Assembly (NCBI RefSeq): GCF_003352065.1
Contig: NZ_CP025803.1
Span: 1,054,001-1,118,000 of the forward strand
From: Sulfitobacter sp. SK011
GTDB lineage: Bacteria > Pseudomonadota > Alphaproteobacteria > Rhodobacterales > Rhodobacteraceae
Reading direction: 5' to 3'
DNA: 64,000 nucleotides
Shown: piece by piece, positions 8,133 to 17,098 of the stretch
Numbering within the stretch: the stretch's first letter is position 1
How the letters are laid out: each line of letters opens with the position of its first letter
The notes under the pieces: model-generated
Told to the model about the DNA's origin: nothing
What the model saw: the letters and a program-made list of their open reading frames with translations, nothing else
Database searches by the model: none
Translations under genes and position numbers: made by a program

Positions 8133-9781
8133 CCCTGAACGTAGCGGCCGGGTGCCGGGTCACATCCCTTAATATCTACCTTGCGCGGTGCCACCACTGG
8201 ACTGCTGTGTTTCCTTAGCCATTTCGCCCAGTGCTGCCACCATGATCCATCCTTTGGTTGGTGGCGGTCAAACCAAACTGATGCGGTCATATGTGTATCG
8301 TTCTTGGCCTTGTGACCGCAGCGAAAATGCCGGCCAGTGCGACCGGGTTCGGACAAGATACCGCCATTGTGACCGCCGCTGGTCAGCACAAAAGTCACAT
8401 CGGTATCGGTCAAGAGCAACAGTCGGTAGACCGATACCCAGGGCGACACATGATCCGCCTCCGTGCCAACACAATAGACCTTTGTGCGGATGTCGCTCGG
8501 GGCGACTGTCGCCCCATCGACCTCAAACCTTCCTTTGGCCAACTCATTTTGCAAGAACAAACGCCGCAGGTATTCAGTATGCATTCGCGCGGGCATCCGT
8601 GTCGCATCGGCGTTCCATGCCAGCAACGGATTGTCGGGGGTGCGTTCACCCAGCAAATAGTGGCGGATGACCCTGCTCCAAACAAGGTCGTTTGACCGCA
8701 AAAGCTGAAATGCCCCTGCCATCTGATCCGCCTTGAGATAGCCACGCGTTGCCATGATATCTTCCAGAAAGGCCACCTGGCTTTCATTGATGAAAAGCCC
8801 CAGTTCGCCGGGTTCGGAAAAATCCACCTGTGACGCAAGCAGGCTGACACTGGCCAGACTGTCATCACCGTCACGCGCCATCGCGGCGGTGACAATGGCC
8901 AGCAATGTACCCCCCAGACAATAGCCGGCGGCATGCAGACGTTTGCATCCCATTGCCTTGATCTTGGTAATGGCTGCGCGCACGCCCAAATCGACATAAT
9001 CCTGCAGTGAAAGATCGGCATCCTTTTGATCAGGGTTCTTCCATGAAAGAATAAACACCTCAAACCCTTGATCGCGCAGATACGCGACCAGTGATCGTTG
9101 GGCGGTAAGATCCAGAATATAGTATTTCATGATCCATGCAGGCACGATCAGGATCGGCTCAGGATGCACTTTTTCAGTTGTGGGGTGGTAGCGTATCAGC
9201 TCAACAAGATCGTTGCGCAAAACCACATCTCCGGGCGTGGTGGCAAGCTCTTTTCCCACATTGTAGTTGCCTGATTGCCGTGGTTTTTTGGTCAGCAAAC
9301 GGTTCAAGTCCTCCATCCAATAACGGGCACCTCGAACCAGGTTCTGTCCGCCTTCCTGACGCGTGCGTTCATGCACTTGCGGATTGGTTGCGGCAAAGTT
9401 GGAGGGCGAGAACATGTCAAGCCACTGCCGCGCGGCGAAACTGACAATCTGGGCATGTTTAGGATCAACACCAGACAGATTTGTGGTGGCGGTATTCCAC
9501 CAATTTTGCGTGGCAAGAAAACTTTGGGCATAAAGATTGAATGGAAAGGCAGACCACGTCGCATCCGCAAAGCGCGGATCGCTCTGCGACTTGCGGTTTG
9601 GGCCAGATGACAACGCCTCTTTGACCAGTTCAGACTGCTTGTCGGGGGACCCGATCAGATGCAGTCCCCAATCCACATATGCCGTGACAAGCGCCGCCGG
9701 GGACAAACCGCCCGTCAGTTGGCCAAGCGCCGAATGCCAGCGGGCGTCCAGCTCATGCGGTTTGTTCTTGTCTCCGCTCAT
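8129..9781 (-). CDS. phaC: Class I poly(3-hydroxyalkanoate) synthase
   Basis: 550 residues, close to the usual class I length. The N-terminal PhaC domain (about 70-240) precedes an alpha/beta-hydrolase core. The lipase-like box AGYCLGG places the catalytic cysteine at C288; Asp is in GTEADHVSPW and His in GGHNGG. It polymerises 3-hydroxyacyl-CoA into PHA at the granule surface. The start overlaps the stop of the exporter adaptor gene (ATGA, 9778-9781), so it is translationally coupled to an ABC exporter. That is an unusual setting: phaC is normally beside phaZ, phaB or phaR. Confidence 0.92.
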   Translation of the reverse strand: MSGDKNKPHELDARWHSALGQLTGGLSPAALVTAYVDWGLHLIGSPDKQSELVKEALSSGPNRKSQSDPRFADATWSAFPFNLYAQSFLATQNWWNTATTNLSGVDPKHAQIVSFAARQWLDMFSPSNFAATNPQVHERTRQEGGQNLVRGARYWMEDLNRLLTKKPRQSGNYNVGKELATTPGDVVLRNDLVELIRYHPTTEKVHPEPILIVPAWIMKYYILDLTAQRSLVAYLRDQGFEVFILSWKNPDQKDADLSLQDYVDLGVRAAITKIKAMGCKRLHAAGYCLGGTLLAIVTAAMARDGDDSLASVSLLASQVDFSEPGELGLFINESQVAFLEDIMATRGYLKADQMAGAFQLLRSNDLVWSRVIRHYLLGERTPDNPLLAWNADATRMPARMHTEYLRRLFLQNELAKGRFEVDGATVAPSDIRTKVYCVGTEADHVSPWVSVYRLLLLTDTDVTFVLTSGGHNGGILSEPGRTGRHFRCGHKAKNDTHMTASVWFDRHQPKDGSWWQHWAKWLRKHSSPVVAPRKVDIKGCDPAPGRYVQG

Positions 9782-10989
9782 AATTGCGACCTTTCCACCA
9801 AAGCAACACCTGCAGCGATGGCATCACTTGGATGGGTGACCACCTGTTCTGACACCGCCAGGCCGCTCACCACCTCAGTCATTTGCGTGTTACGTCGGCC
9901 CAAAGTCACTGTGCGTTTTTCTGCAACCCCGCCTTGGGCCACAAAAACCGCCCAGCCCGTATCCTGACGAAAAATCGCGCTAAGCGGGACCTGCAACACA
10001 TCTTCCGCACGCCATTCAACGATCCTGAGAAAAACGGAAAAACCATCGCCCAGGGTTGCGTGGGTGTCACGGGGGCTGGTCATGATGAAATAGGCATCCA
10101 CACGCTGTTCTTCGATCCCAAGAGCCGAGATTTTAGTGCGTGCCTTGGGATCAATGCGGTCCAGCTTTGCTTCCAATACCTGCGCGCCACCCCAGCGTTC
10201 GACATAGGCCAATGCGCCGGGTGCAAGACGAACCGCATCGTTTGACAGGATGTCTGCAACAAGCTCAAGCTGACTAGGATCGCCGATACTGACCAGCGGT
10301 GTCCCCGTTGAAACAGGGCGTTCGCTAATTGCCGCTACCGACAGGACCACCCCATCCGAAGGCGCGGTTAATTCAACGCAGCAACTGTCAGGCGATGCAC
10401 CCGCCTCACTTGGTGACAAAAGACTGGCGCGCGCGCGCCTAACAACGCCATCCGCCATCTCAATCCGCGCCTGAGCGGCATCAATCGCCGCATTTGCAAC
10501 CGCCAGCCTTTGGGTGTCATCTTCGAGCCGGGTGATCGACGCCACACCACGGTTTACCAATGCCTGCGTCCGCTCAAACTGCGATTGCGCAAAGCGCTGG
10601 GTTTCTTCCGCCTGTTTCAAATCGGCCTGTGCCACATGTCGTGCAGCCAACGCTTCCTGCAGGGCCGCCTCGGCCTGCAACTGGGTGCGCGCATCCAGCA
10701 GTCCGGCAGACAAGGGGCGTACGATTGCAACAACCGTCTCTCCTGAACGCACAACATCACCTTCCAAGACCGGCGACCGCAGGGCCGTGCCTGCGATCGG
10801 TGACGCGACCTCATACAAGTTCCGAACCTGTGTTTTGCCATCCGCATTGATGGTGACTTCCAAAGGTCCCTGGATGACTGTGGCCAGATCAACGGCAACC
10901 GGGTCCGTCCGGAAGCTGACATAAGACAGTCCAGCCACCAGCGTGACGCCAAGGCCGATCAGAACAAGTGTGCGGGTTGAATATGCCAT
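9778..10989 (-). CDS. Periplasmic adaptor (HlyD/MacA-like) of an ABC exporter
   Basis: 403 residues with one N-terminal membrane anchor (residues 7-27). A biotinyl-lipoyl-like half (GTALRSPVLEGDVV), a coiled-coil hairpin (about 100-170; AEAALQEALAARHVAQADLKQAEE), the second lipoyl half (TAPSDGVVLSV) and a beta-barrel follow. The adaptor links the inner-membrane ABC permease to an outer-membrane channel; no TolC-type gene is in the window. It lies 4 bp after the permease gene and overlaps phaC by 4 bp. The substrate is unknown. Confidence 0.87.
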   Translation of the reverse strand: MAYSTRTLVLIGLGVTLVAGLSYVSFRTDPVAVDLATVIQGPLEVTINADGKTQVRNLYEVASPIAGTALRSPVLEGDVVRSGETVVAIVRPLSAGLLDARTQLQAEAALQEALAARHVAQADLKQAEETQRFAQSQFERTQALVNRGVASITRLEDDTQRLAVANAAIDAAQARIEMADGVVRRARASLLSPSEAGASPDSCCVELTAPSDGVVLSVAAISERPVSTGTPLVSIGDPSQLELVADILSNDAVRLAPGALAYVERWGGAQVLEAKLDRIDPKARTKISALGIEEQRVDAYFIMTSPRDTHATLGDGFSVFLRIVEWRAEDVLQVPLSAIFRQDTGWAVFVAQGGVAEKRTVTLGRRNTQMTEVVSGLAVSEQVVTHPSDAIAAGVALVERSQL

Positions 10990-10993
10990 TGCA

Positions 10994-13357
10994 TCATTCC
11001 CTAGTTTTCATGACAGAGACCAAATCCAGACGGTCAAGCCGCCGGCGCACGATCATCGCTGATCCAAACGCGGCACTCAGCACCACAAGACTTGCAAGTG
11101 TGAAGGTTGCCGGTTTCAGAACCAGCGGGATCGCATAAAGATCGCTGGTGAATGCTGATGTCATCAGCTGGGCAATCCAGGCCCCGATGAGCCAGCCAAA
11201 CGGCTGTGCACTGAGCGCAATCAACATTATCTCACCCACCAGAATGTACGACACTTCGCCACGGCCATAGCCAAGGATTCTCAGGCTGGCCAATTCGCGC
11301 GCGCGCTCAGACAGTTGAATGCGCGCGGCGTTGTAGGTCACGCCAACGGTGATCAGCACGGCGATCACAATATAGATGGTGTTCATGACCAGGATGTTTT
11401 CCTCAATCGTGTTTTGAAACGAGCGGCGGTTTTCATTCATCTCAACAATGCCCGTCACGCGTGGGGTATCCTTGATGGCGGCGTGCAGCGCCTCGGTTTG
11501 TTGGTCATCCAGCGTCACATTCACGGTCGATATCCGTGGGGCCTGTCGAAAAAGGGCGTTCAAGTATTCAAAATCCATGTAGGCACCCAAACCAAAATGC
11601 TGTTCCACCAACCCCGTGACCGTGACGCTAAACGTCTCACGCCGGCCACTCAGAAACTCGATGTCGATGTTTTCGCGACTTCGCACATCAAGATGCGACG
11701 CCAATCGCCTGGACAGAACCACCCCGCCTGGCGGCACATCAAGCGGCTTGCCTTGTACGTCCAACACCCGGCTCAGGTCAGTACCGGGGGGGCGCGATTC
11801 AACAGCCACCCGTTTGTTCAGATGGCCATGGTGCAAGATTGCGGCGTGAAACTGCTGGTTTTCGGCCTGCAATACACCGGGCAAATTGCGGATGTCTTCA
11901 AGGGCTGCCTGAGGCAGATCATCCGCGAACAGCAGTATCGCGTCCTGTCGGTTGGTCCGGTAGAACGCCAGATCGACAATTTCGTCGAGCGCATCATTGA
12001 TGAAAGTGGCCGCGATCATCGAAGCCACAGCAAGCGCCAGACCCAGCGAGGTCAGAAAACTTCGCACTGGCCAGCGCAACAGAGAACGCAAGATCATGAC
12101 CGTCGATTGGGCAAGGCGCAGACGTGTCAATGCATCATCAATGAAGGATCTCTTGAACCGCGGCGGGGCAGGGGGCTGCATCGCGATTGCGGGGGCCAGT
12201 CGCGCAGCCTTGAGGGCTGCCTGAGCGGCCCCAAGGCTGGTCGTGGCCAGACCAGCAAGGCCAGTGAGGGCATAAACCCAATATGAAACGCGAAAGATCA
12301 CATAAGGGAAATTAAAGAATTCCGCATATTGGGCGGCTGTGACGCGCGCCAGCACTGTCCCGGCGATCCAACCCACCCCGACACCGACCACTGCGATCAT
12401 CGCCGCCAACATCAAATAATGCAGGCTGATTTCCATATCGGAATATCCGATAGCTTTGAGAAGACCAATTTCACTACGCTCCAGTGTGATGATCCTGCTC
12501 ATCACCATGCTGACCAGAAACCCCGAAATGCCAAAGAAGATAGGCGGCAGAATGGCGGACATTCCCTTGAGCTGACTGATCTCTGCATCGAGAAATGCAT
12601 TGGACTGATGCGTGGTACGATCATAGGTACCAAAGCCCCCAAAGGGTTCCAACAACGTGTCCAGCGCGTCAATGACTGTCGCCGTCGACGTCCCTGTGGC
12701 CAGCGCCAGTGACACATCGTTGAACGCGCCGGTCATATCGAACGCCGCCGCTGCAGCGCGTTCAGACATCCAGATGATACCAAAATACGCATTGTCCGGC
12801 ATCAATGCACCGGGGCCGATTGTATAGATAAACTCAGGCGACAACACTGTGCCAACAATCGTCAGGCTGCGCTTTCGCCCTCTGAGGTTGGCACTGAAAC
12901 TGTCACCCGCCGTAAATTTATTCGCTTCTGCAAAAGGTGCGTTGACGACAACTTCATCGGTGCTGAGAGGATCAGGAAACCTGCCAGTAACCAGCAAAGG
13001 GACATTCAAAACCGGACTGGCGGTTTCAGGATACGACAGGATATGACCAACCGCCGTTCTGGTGCGCCCCGGAATGTCCAAAGTGGCATCCCCGGCAATG
13101 CGCGCCTCGATACCGGTGACGCCATCTATGCGGGCGATTTCAGAGAGCAATGACAAAGGGGCACGGGTGGTATGGGCAAAGACATCTGCAAAGCGATTGC
13201 GTTCATAATATGCAGTTCGTGTCTCGGAAAGCGCCTTGTACATCCCGACCGACGTCAGCAGGATTGCAACGCCACAAGCCAGCACCAATGATATTGCAAC
13301 GGCTTGTAACCAAAGCCTTTTAAAGTCACGCAGCAGTTTGATGTCAATTGCCTGCAT
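10994..13357 (-). CDS. ABC exporter permease with two FtsX domains
   Basis: 787 residues from ATG 13357; a GTG at 13366 that overlaps the ATPase stop (GTGA) is an equally possible start and would add three residues. There is one membrane helix near the N-terminus, a periplasmic domain, three helices (about 270-385), then a second copy (helix near 430, periplasmic domain, three helices from about 665). This is the duplicated FtsX layout of LolE/DevC-like exporters. It probably extrudes a lipid, lipopeptide or toxic compound with the adaptor and ATPase on either side in the operon. Confidence 0.85.
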   Translation of the reverse strand: MQAIDIKLLRDFKRLWLQAVAISLVLACGVAILLTSVGMYKALSETRTAYYERNRFADVFAHTTRAPLSLLSEIARIDGVTGIEARIAGDATLDIPGRTRTAVGHILSYPETASPVLNVPLLVTGRFPDPLSTDEVVVNAPFAEANKFTAGDSFSANLRGRKRSLTIVGTVLSPEFIYTIGPGALMPDNAYFGIIWMSERAAAAAFDMTGAFNDVSLALATGTSTATVIDALDTLLEPFGGFGTYDRTTHQSNAFLDAEISQLKGMSAILPPIFFGISGFLVSMVMSRIITLERSEIGLLKAIGYSDMEISLHYLMLAAMIAVVGVGVGWIAGTVLARVTAAQYAEFFNFPYVIFRVSYWVYALTGLAGLATTSLGAAQAALKAARLAPAIAMQPPAPPRFKRSFIDDALTRLRLAQSTVMILRSLLRWPVRSFLTSLGLALAVASMIAATFINDALDEIVDLAFYRTNRQDAILLFADDLPQAALEDIRNLPGVLQAENQQFHAAILHHGHLNKRVAVESRPPGTDLSRVLDVQGKPLDVPPGGVVLSRRLASHLDVRSRENIDIEFLSGRRETFSVTVTGLVEQHFGLGAYMDFEYLNALFRQAPRISTVNVTLDDQQTEALHAAIKDTPRVTGIVEMNENRRSFQNTIEENILVMNTIYIVIAVLITVGVTYNAARIQLSERARELASLRILGYGRGEVSYILVGEIMLIALSAQPFGWLIGAWIAQLMTSAFTSDLYAIPLVLKPATFTLASLVVLSAAFGSAMIVRRRLDRLDLVSVMKTRE

Positions 13358-13362
13358 GCCCG

Positions 13363-14070
13363 TCACCACGCAATCTCAGACGGGGCCAGCCGCTTGTCGT
13401 TGGTCCGAATTTCGCTGATCTTACCGTCCTGAAAAAAGATCACCCTATGCGCCATGCGTTGAATTTCAGCGTTATGGGTGATCACAACGGTCGTGGTGCC
13501 GAACCGTTCGTTGATATCACGCAGCACTTCGAGCACTTGGACGCCCGTTGTGCTGTCCAGTGCGCCGGTTGGTTCATCGCACAGCAAAATTTCAGGTCGT
13601 TTTGCAATCGCCCGCGCGATGGCAACACGCTGTTGCTCACCTCCTGACATTTCCGAGGGAAAGTGATCCATGCGCTTGCCGAGCCCAACCAGTTCAAGTG
13701 CTTCTTCGGCGGGCATCGGGTCGGGTGCGACATCTGTGACAAGCTGAACGTTCTCGCGTGCCGTCAGGCTGGGCACCAGATTGTAGAACTGAAACACAAA
13801 TCCAACGTGATCACGCCGGTATTTTGTGAGGCCCCGATCAGCCATGTCGGTCAGCTCTGTATTGTCAAACCAAACCCGTCCGTCGGTGGCATGATCAAGA
13901 CCGCCGAGGATATTAAGAAGCGTTGATTTGCCGCTGCCCGAGGGCCCAAGCAGAACGGTCAATTCACCTTTGTAAAGCTCAAGATCCACGCCGTCCAAAG
14001 CAAAAACCTTCACCTCACCGGTATCATATACCTTTGTGATGCCTTGGGTTTTGAATATGATGTCAGCCAC
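13363..14070 (-). CDS. ABC exporter ATPase (MacB/LolD type)
   Basis: 235 residues. Walker A is GPSGSGKST, the Q-loop lies in [10 protein letters not shown], the signature is SGGEQQR, Walker B is [11 protein letters not shown] and the switch His is in VVITHN. LolD/MacB-type ATPases pair with FtsX permeases in tripartite exporters. It is the first gene of a coupled operon: ATPase, permease, adaptor, phaC. An imperfect FNR-type palindrome lies 50 bp upstream of the start. Confidence 0.92.
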   Translation of the reverse strand: MADIIFKTQGITKVYDTGEVKVFALDGVDLELYKGELTVLLGPSGSGKSTLLNILGGLDHATDGRVWFDNTELTDMADRGLTKYRRDHVGFVFQFYNLVPSLTARENVQLVTDVAPDPMPAEEALELVGLGKRMDHFPSEMSGGEQQRVAIARAIAKRPEILLCDEPTGALDSTTGVQVLEVLRDINERFGTTTVVITHNAEIQRMAHRVIFFQDGKISEIRTNDKRLAPSEIAW

Positions 14071-14119
14071 GGACCTCTCCTGCTGACGTTACGCATAAAG
14101 GATCCAGGGGGAGACGGAA

Positions 14120-14133
14120 TTGATCGATCTCAA
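14120..14133. promoter_or_regulatory. FNR/FixK-type box upstream of exporter-phaC operon
   Basis: TTGATcgatCTCAA, a perfect left half-site and one mismatch in the right, 50 bp upstream of the ATPase start at 14070. It would place exporter and phaC under oxygen control. Confidence 0.5.
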
Positions 14134-14215
14134 TTTTGGTCGGGGGCCATGACTATTATCGGCAATATCAGTTTCAGCCGCAGCACAAGGTGCCTTGAAA
14201 GGATGGGGCATCGCG

Positions 14216-14229
14216 TTGATTAATATCAA
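14216..14229. promoter_or_regulatory. Perfect FNR/FixK box upstream of second Crp/Fnr gene
   Basis: TTGATtaatATCAA is a perfect palindrome with both consensus half-sites. It ends 51 bp before the start at 14280, in the position expected for activation, either by the other regulator or by autoregulation. Confidence 0.75.
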
Positions 14230-14279
14230 AGTGCAAAGGATAATTTCGCGGTAACAAATAGGTAAATAAGGTGAATGTA

Positions 14280-14948
14280 ATGTTAGACAGACTACCGTGG
14301 CGGGACAAATTTCCAGGTCTTGCAGAGCTTTCAGAAACGGTTTCTGACCTGCTTGATAAGCAGGCGCGTTCCGTTGAGATCAAGCAGGGATCGCTGATTT
14401 TTGGCCCTGGCAACCCGGCCGAAAACCTGTTGCTGTTGGTATCGGGAACGGTGCGGGTCCAGCAATTATCAGAAGCCGGCAGAGAGATCGTCCTTTACCG
14501 GGTCCACGCTGGTGAAAGCTGTGTTTTGACCACGGCCTGTCTTCTTGCCTTTGAGGATTACTCCGCAGAAGGCATCGCAGAAACCGATGTCGAAGCGATC
14601 CTCATTCCACGCAACATATTTGATGAGTTGATGGCTGCGTCAAAGGAATTCCGCGCTTTTGTCTTTGAGGCCTATTCGAAACGGATCACTGATCTGTTTC
14701 TTGTCATCGAAGAAATTGCATTCAAACGGATGGACATCCGTGTGGCCCAGAAACTGCTTGAGCTGAAGGATGCAAAAAGCGTTTTGCACCTGACCCACCA
14801 GCAGCTTGCGATTGAACTTGGCACGGCGCGCGAGGTTATTTCCCGCCAACTTAAAGAATTTGAGCGGCGCGGTTGGCTTCGGCTGAGCCGGGGTGAGATT
14901 GAGCTGCGCGATGCCGCCGCGATCGCGCGGCTTGCTGAGGCACCATAA
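14280..14948 (+). CDS. Crp/Fnr-family regulator next to sulfur-transport genes
   Basis: 222 residues. ATG 14280 is chosen over GTG 14271 because AAGGTG then falls at ribosome-binding distance. It has a cNMP-like barrel (30-115), a dimer helix and a winged helix with TAREVISRQL, again the ExxSR recognition pattern. Two cysteines, C81 and C87 (ESCVLTTAC), lie in the sensor domain and could serve redox or persulfide sensing; this is inference. Downstream lie DUF2892 and YeeE/YedE genes, a set often controlled by sulfur-responsive regulators. Confidence 0.85.
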   Translation: MLDRLPWRDKFPGLAELSETVSDLLDKQARSVEIKQGSLIFGPGNPAENLLLLVSGTVRVQQLSEAGREIVLYRVHAGESCVLTTACLLAFEDYSAEGIAETDVEAILIPRNIFDELMAASKEFRAFVFEAYSKRITDLFLVIEEIAFKRMDIRVAQKLLELKDAKSVLHLTHQQLAIELGTAREVISRQLKEFERRGWLRLSRGEIELRDAAAIARLAEAP

Positions 14949-15035
14949 GGATAATCGCGTGTGACATTATCACTGATCTGCCGCCACCATTGATCTACGC
15001 TTAGTGAAACGGAGCACCTAAAGGAGGATTTGGAT

Positions 15036-15248
15036 ATGACAATCAATCTGGGCAACACAGATCGTGTGCTAAGAGCCATCATTGGCTTGGCGCTCATTCT
15101 ATCACCACTTTTCAATCTACCGGCCGTCTGGTCATCAACACCACTTTTCTATGCCAGCATCGTCGTCGGGTTGGTCTTGGTTGGCACAGCCCTTTTTCGG
15201 TTCTGCCCACTTTACAGAATTTTTGGCATCTCGAGCTGCAGGATCTGA
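15036..15248 (+). CDS. DUF2892 (YgaP-like) small membrane protein
   Basis: 70 residues; AAGGAGG at 15021-15027 fixes the ATG at 15036. It begins TINLGNTDRVLRAIIG, the DUF2892 signature, with two membrane helices and a C-terminal CPLYRIFGISSC. The same domain is fused to rhodanese in YgaP. Here it stands alone, 4 bp before the YeeE/YedE pair, suggesting a part in sulfur handling. The cysteines near the C-terminus could carry a sulfane sulfur; this is not shown. Confidence 0.85.
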   Translation: MTINLGNTDRVLRAIIGLALILSPLFNLPAVWSSTPLFYASIVVGLVLVGTALFRFCPLYRIFGISSCRI

Positions 15249-15251
15249 CCA

Positions 15252-15683
15252 ATGGAAACAGCTTTCACACCAATCGCGTCATTGGCCGGTGGCGCTCTCA
15301 TTGGGCTCGCCGCGGTTCTTCTGATGCTTTTGCGAGGTCGGATCATGGGGGCCACCGGCATTCTGGCCGGGGTGCTTTTGCCGGCGAGCAGGTATGATTG
15401 GGTCTGGCGTGTCATGATGCTGGCCGGCATGTTTACCGGACCTTGGGTCTTTTTGGCGATCTCCGGACAGCTGCCTGATATCCAGGTTCCTGCAGCAACG
15501 CCGATGCTGCTGATAGGCGGTTTTCTGGTCGGTATTGGCGTCACACTGGGAAGCGGCTGCACCTCAGGTCACGGGGTTTGCGGCATGGCACGGTTGTCAC
15601 CCAGATCATTCGCCGCAACCGCAACTTTCATGCTGACAACAGGCCTGACCGTCTATGTCATTCGACACATCCTGGGGGCATAA
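15252..15683 (+). CDS. YeeE/YedE-family sulfur transporter, first half
   Basis: 143 residues, four membrane helices, with GLGSGCTSGHGVCG-like residues GSGCTSGHGVCG near 105-115: the conserved cysteine motif of YeeE/YedE (PmpA) proteins that move thiosulfate or related sulfur species. The protein is split in two: this half and the next gene, 3 bp downstream, together match one full YeeE. It is part of the operon 15036-16127. Confidence 0.88.
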   Translation: METAFTPIASLAGGALIGLAAVLLMLLRGRIMGATGILAGVLLPASRYDWVWRVMMLAGMFTGPWVFLAISGQLPDIQVPAATPMLLIGGFLVGIGVTLGSGCTSGHGVCGMARLSPRSFAATATFMLTTGLTVYVIRHILGA

Positions 15684-15686
15684 ATC

Positions 15687-16127
15687 ATGCGCAATCTTCT
15701 GACATTTTTCATCGGCAGCATTTTTGGCACCGGCATCGCAATGTCGGGCATGGCAAACCCTGCAAAGGTGATTAACTTCTTTGACGTTGCCGGAACATGG
15801 GATCCCAGCCTTGCCTTTGTGATGGGCGGGGCCGTTATCGTCACGTTCATCGGCTACCGCTTGGTTTTCTGCAGATCTGCGCCGGTGTATGAACCGACAT
15901 TTGATGTGCCAACCAACCGCCAGCTTGATGCCCGGCTGCTGATCGGTTCCGGTGTTTTCGGCGTTGGGTGGGGTATTGCTGGCTTTTGCCCAGGGGGGGC
16001 TTTGCCCGCATTGGGCACGCTGGATACCCGCGTGGTTATTTTCGTTGCGGCGCTTATCGCCGGCATGCTGATCACACGGACGGCACTGGACCGTGTCGCG
16101 TTTCGAACACGCGCCCAGGGACATTGA
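15687..16127 (+). CDS. YeeE/YedE-family sulfur transporter, second half (DUF6691-like)
   Basis: 146 residues, four membrane helices, with GIAMSGMANPAKV at the N-terminus and GWGIAGFCPGGAL near residue 95, whose cysteine matches the second conserved Cys of YeeE. It should combine with the preceding half to form the transporter. Its stop codon lies inside the FNR-type box at 16124-16137 that precedes the next gene. Confidence 0.87.
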   Translation: MRNLLTFFIGSIFGTGIAMSGMANPAKVINFFDVAGTWDPSLAFVMGGAVIVTFIGYRLVFCRSAPVYEPTFDVPTNRQLDARLLIGSGVFGVGWGIAGFCPGGALPALGTLDTRVVIFVAALIAGMLITRTALDRVAFRTRAQGH

Positions 16128-16137
16128 TCTTGGTCAA
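16124..16137. promoter_or_regulatory. FNR/FixK-type box upstream of DksA-like gene
   Basis: TTGATcttgGTCAA fits TTGAT-N4-(A/G)TCAA fully. It overlaps the stop codon of the preceding transporter gene and ends 57 bp before the ATG at 16194. Confidence 0.6.
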
Positions 16138-16193
16138 CACTGTCAGCTGCTGTGCTGCTAGTGATATCCCCACCCACAGACAAAGGACATAAC

Positions 16194-16520
16194 ATGCCCG
16201 ACCTGACGCATTATGGAAAACTCATTGCTGATCGCCTCAAGGAACTTGGGGCCCGCATTCACGAGATTGATGATGAGCTTGGTGAACCCAAATCCGCAGA
16301 CCTGAATGAACAGGCGATCGACCTTGAAGATGATGAAGTGCTCGAAGGCCTTGGCGCTGTCGCGCAAAAGGAAGTATCGCTGCTGCAGCTTGCGTTGGGG
16401 CGGATTGCGGACGGCTCCTATGGCATCTGCCAGAAATGCGCCGAACCGATCTCTGAAGAACGCCTGAATGCTGTCCTTTATGCACCTTTGTGCAAGAGGT
16501 GTGCGACGGGCAGCCAATAA
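16194..16520 (+). CDS. TraR/DksA-family C4 zinc-finger protein
   Basis: 108 residues. Start 16194 follows AAAGGAC; longer in-frame starts lack a ribosome site. A helical hairpin (1-70) with the acidic stretch DLEDDEVLEGLG is followed by a four-cysteine finger C79, C82, C100, C103 (CQKC...CKRC), as in DksA. Such proteins enter the secondary channel of RNA polymerase and reset promoters under stress, often with ppGpp. The acidic residues do not exactly follow the DxxDxA tip of E. coli DksA, so it may act differently. Its own FNR-type box suggests hypoxic induction. Confidence 0.87.
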   Translation: MPDLTHYGKLIADRLKELGARIHEIDDELGEPKSADLNEQAIDLEDDEVLEGLGAVAQKEVSLLQLALGRIADGSYGICQKCAEPISEERLNAVLYAPLCKRCATGSQ

Positions 16521-16565
16521 CCGCGTTTGGCATGGTTTCCTGATCGGCAAACGAAGGGTAGGGGG

Positions 16566-16979
16566 TTATTGCTGTATTGTCTCGAGGTAATCGAGCAGGG
16601 CGGCGATATCCGTATGTAACACTTCGGCCCCAGCCCCGCCGTCGGGATAGACATGCTGCAACCCCACTGTTCCAAACTCGGGCATGGCAGCGTCAGGATC
16701 TTCTTTCTCAAGAAGACCCAGAACAAACCGCCGCACAAATTCTCTTGGGAAAACACCATCATTTCGGCCGGTCAAGCCGACCAGGTTCGGCGGCACCACG
16801 CCAAGCCCTAGCGAAGCGGCCCCGGCTCCATCGCCGTTTATGCCATGACATTGCGCGCATTCTTTGGCATAAATCGCGCGCCCACTCTCAACATCTGCAC
16901 GCGCGTCAGGAATACCTCCGTTGCAGCCTAAAAGCAGGGCCGCGCACAGGGTCGCAATGATACCTAAAGGGGCTTGCAT
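16566..16979 (-). CDS. Class I cytochrome c, predicted lipoprotein
   Basis: 137 residues. The signal peptide ends in LLLGC, a lipobox with C19, so it is probably anchored to a membrane facing the periplasm. The heme motif is CAQCH (C41, C44, H45); the likely sixth ligand is Met in AAMPEFG. It may carry electrons to a terminal oxidase or reductase. A perfect FNR box lies 106 bp upstream. It resembles the second cytochrome at 52555 in layout (NCVSCH, DMPVF). Confidence 0.87.
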   Translation of the reverse strand: MQAPLGIIATLCAALLLGCNGGIPDARADVESGRAIYAKECAQCHGINGDGAGAASLGLGVVPPNLVGLTGRNDGVFPREFVRRFVLGLLEKEDPDAAMPEFGTVGLQHVYPDGGAGAEVLHTDIAALLDYLETIQQ

Positions 16980-17084
16980 GCTTTAATTTCCGCCATGGGG
17001 TCGGTAACCGGGTTTGCGGGCGCTTGGTTCATCAACAGGTCATGCGCCATTTGAGAACAGTTGCATATGTGGGTGATGGACGTA

Positions 17085-17098
17085 TTGATCTGCATCAA
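17085..17098. promoter_or_regulatory. Perfect FNR/FixK box in cytochrome c / mlaE intergenic region
   Basis: TTGATctgcATCAA, perfect. It lies in the 309-bp gap between the divergent cytochrome c (start 16979) and STAS-MlaE (start 17289) genes, 106 bp from the first and 190 bp from the second. No other feature was recognised in this gap. Confidence 0.75.

Noticed and set aside
11315..12286. Long plus-strand frame opposite the exporter permease
   Set aside because: Composition is unlike a protein and the opposite frame is a clear FtsX permease.
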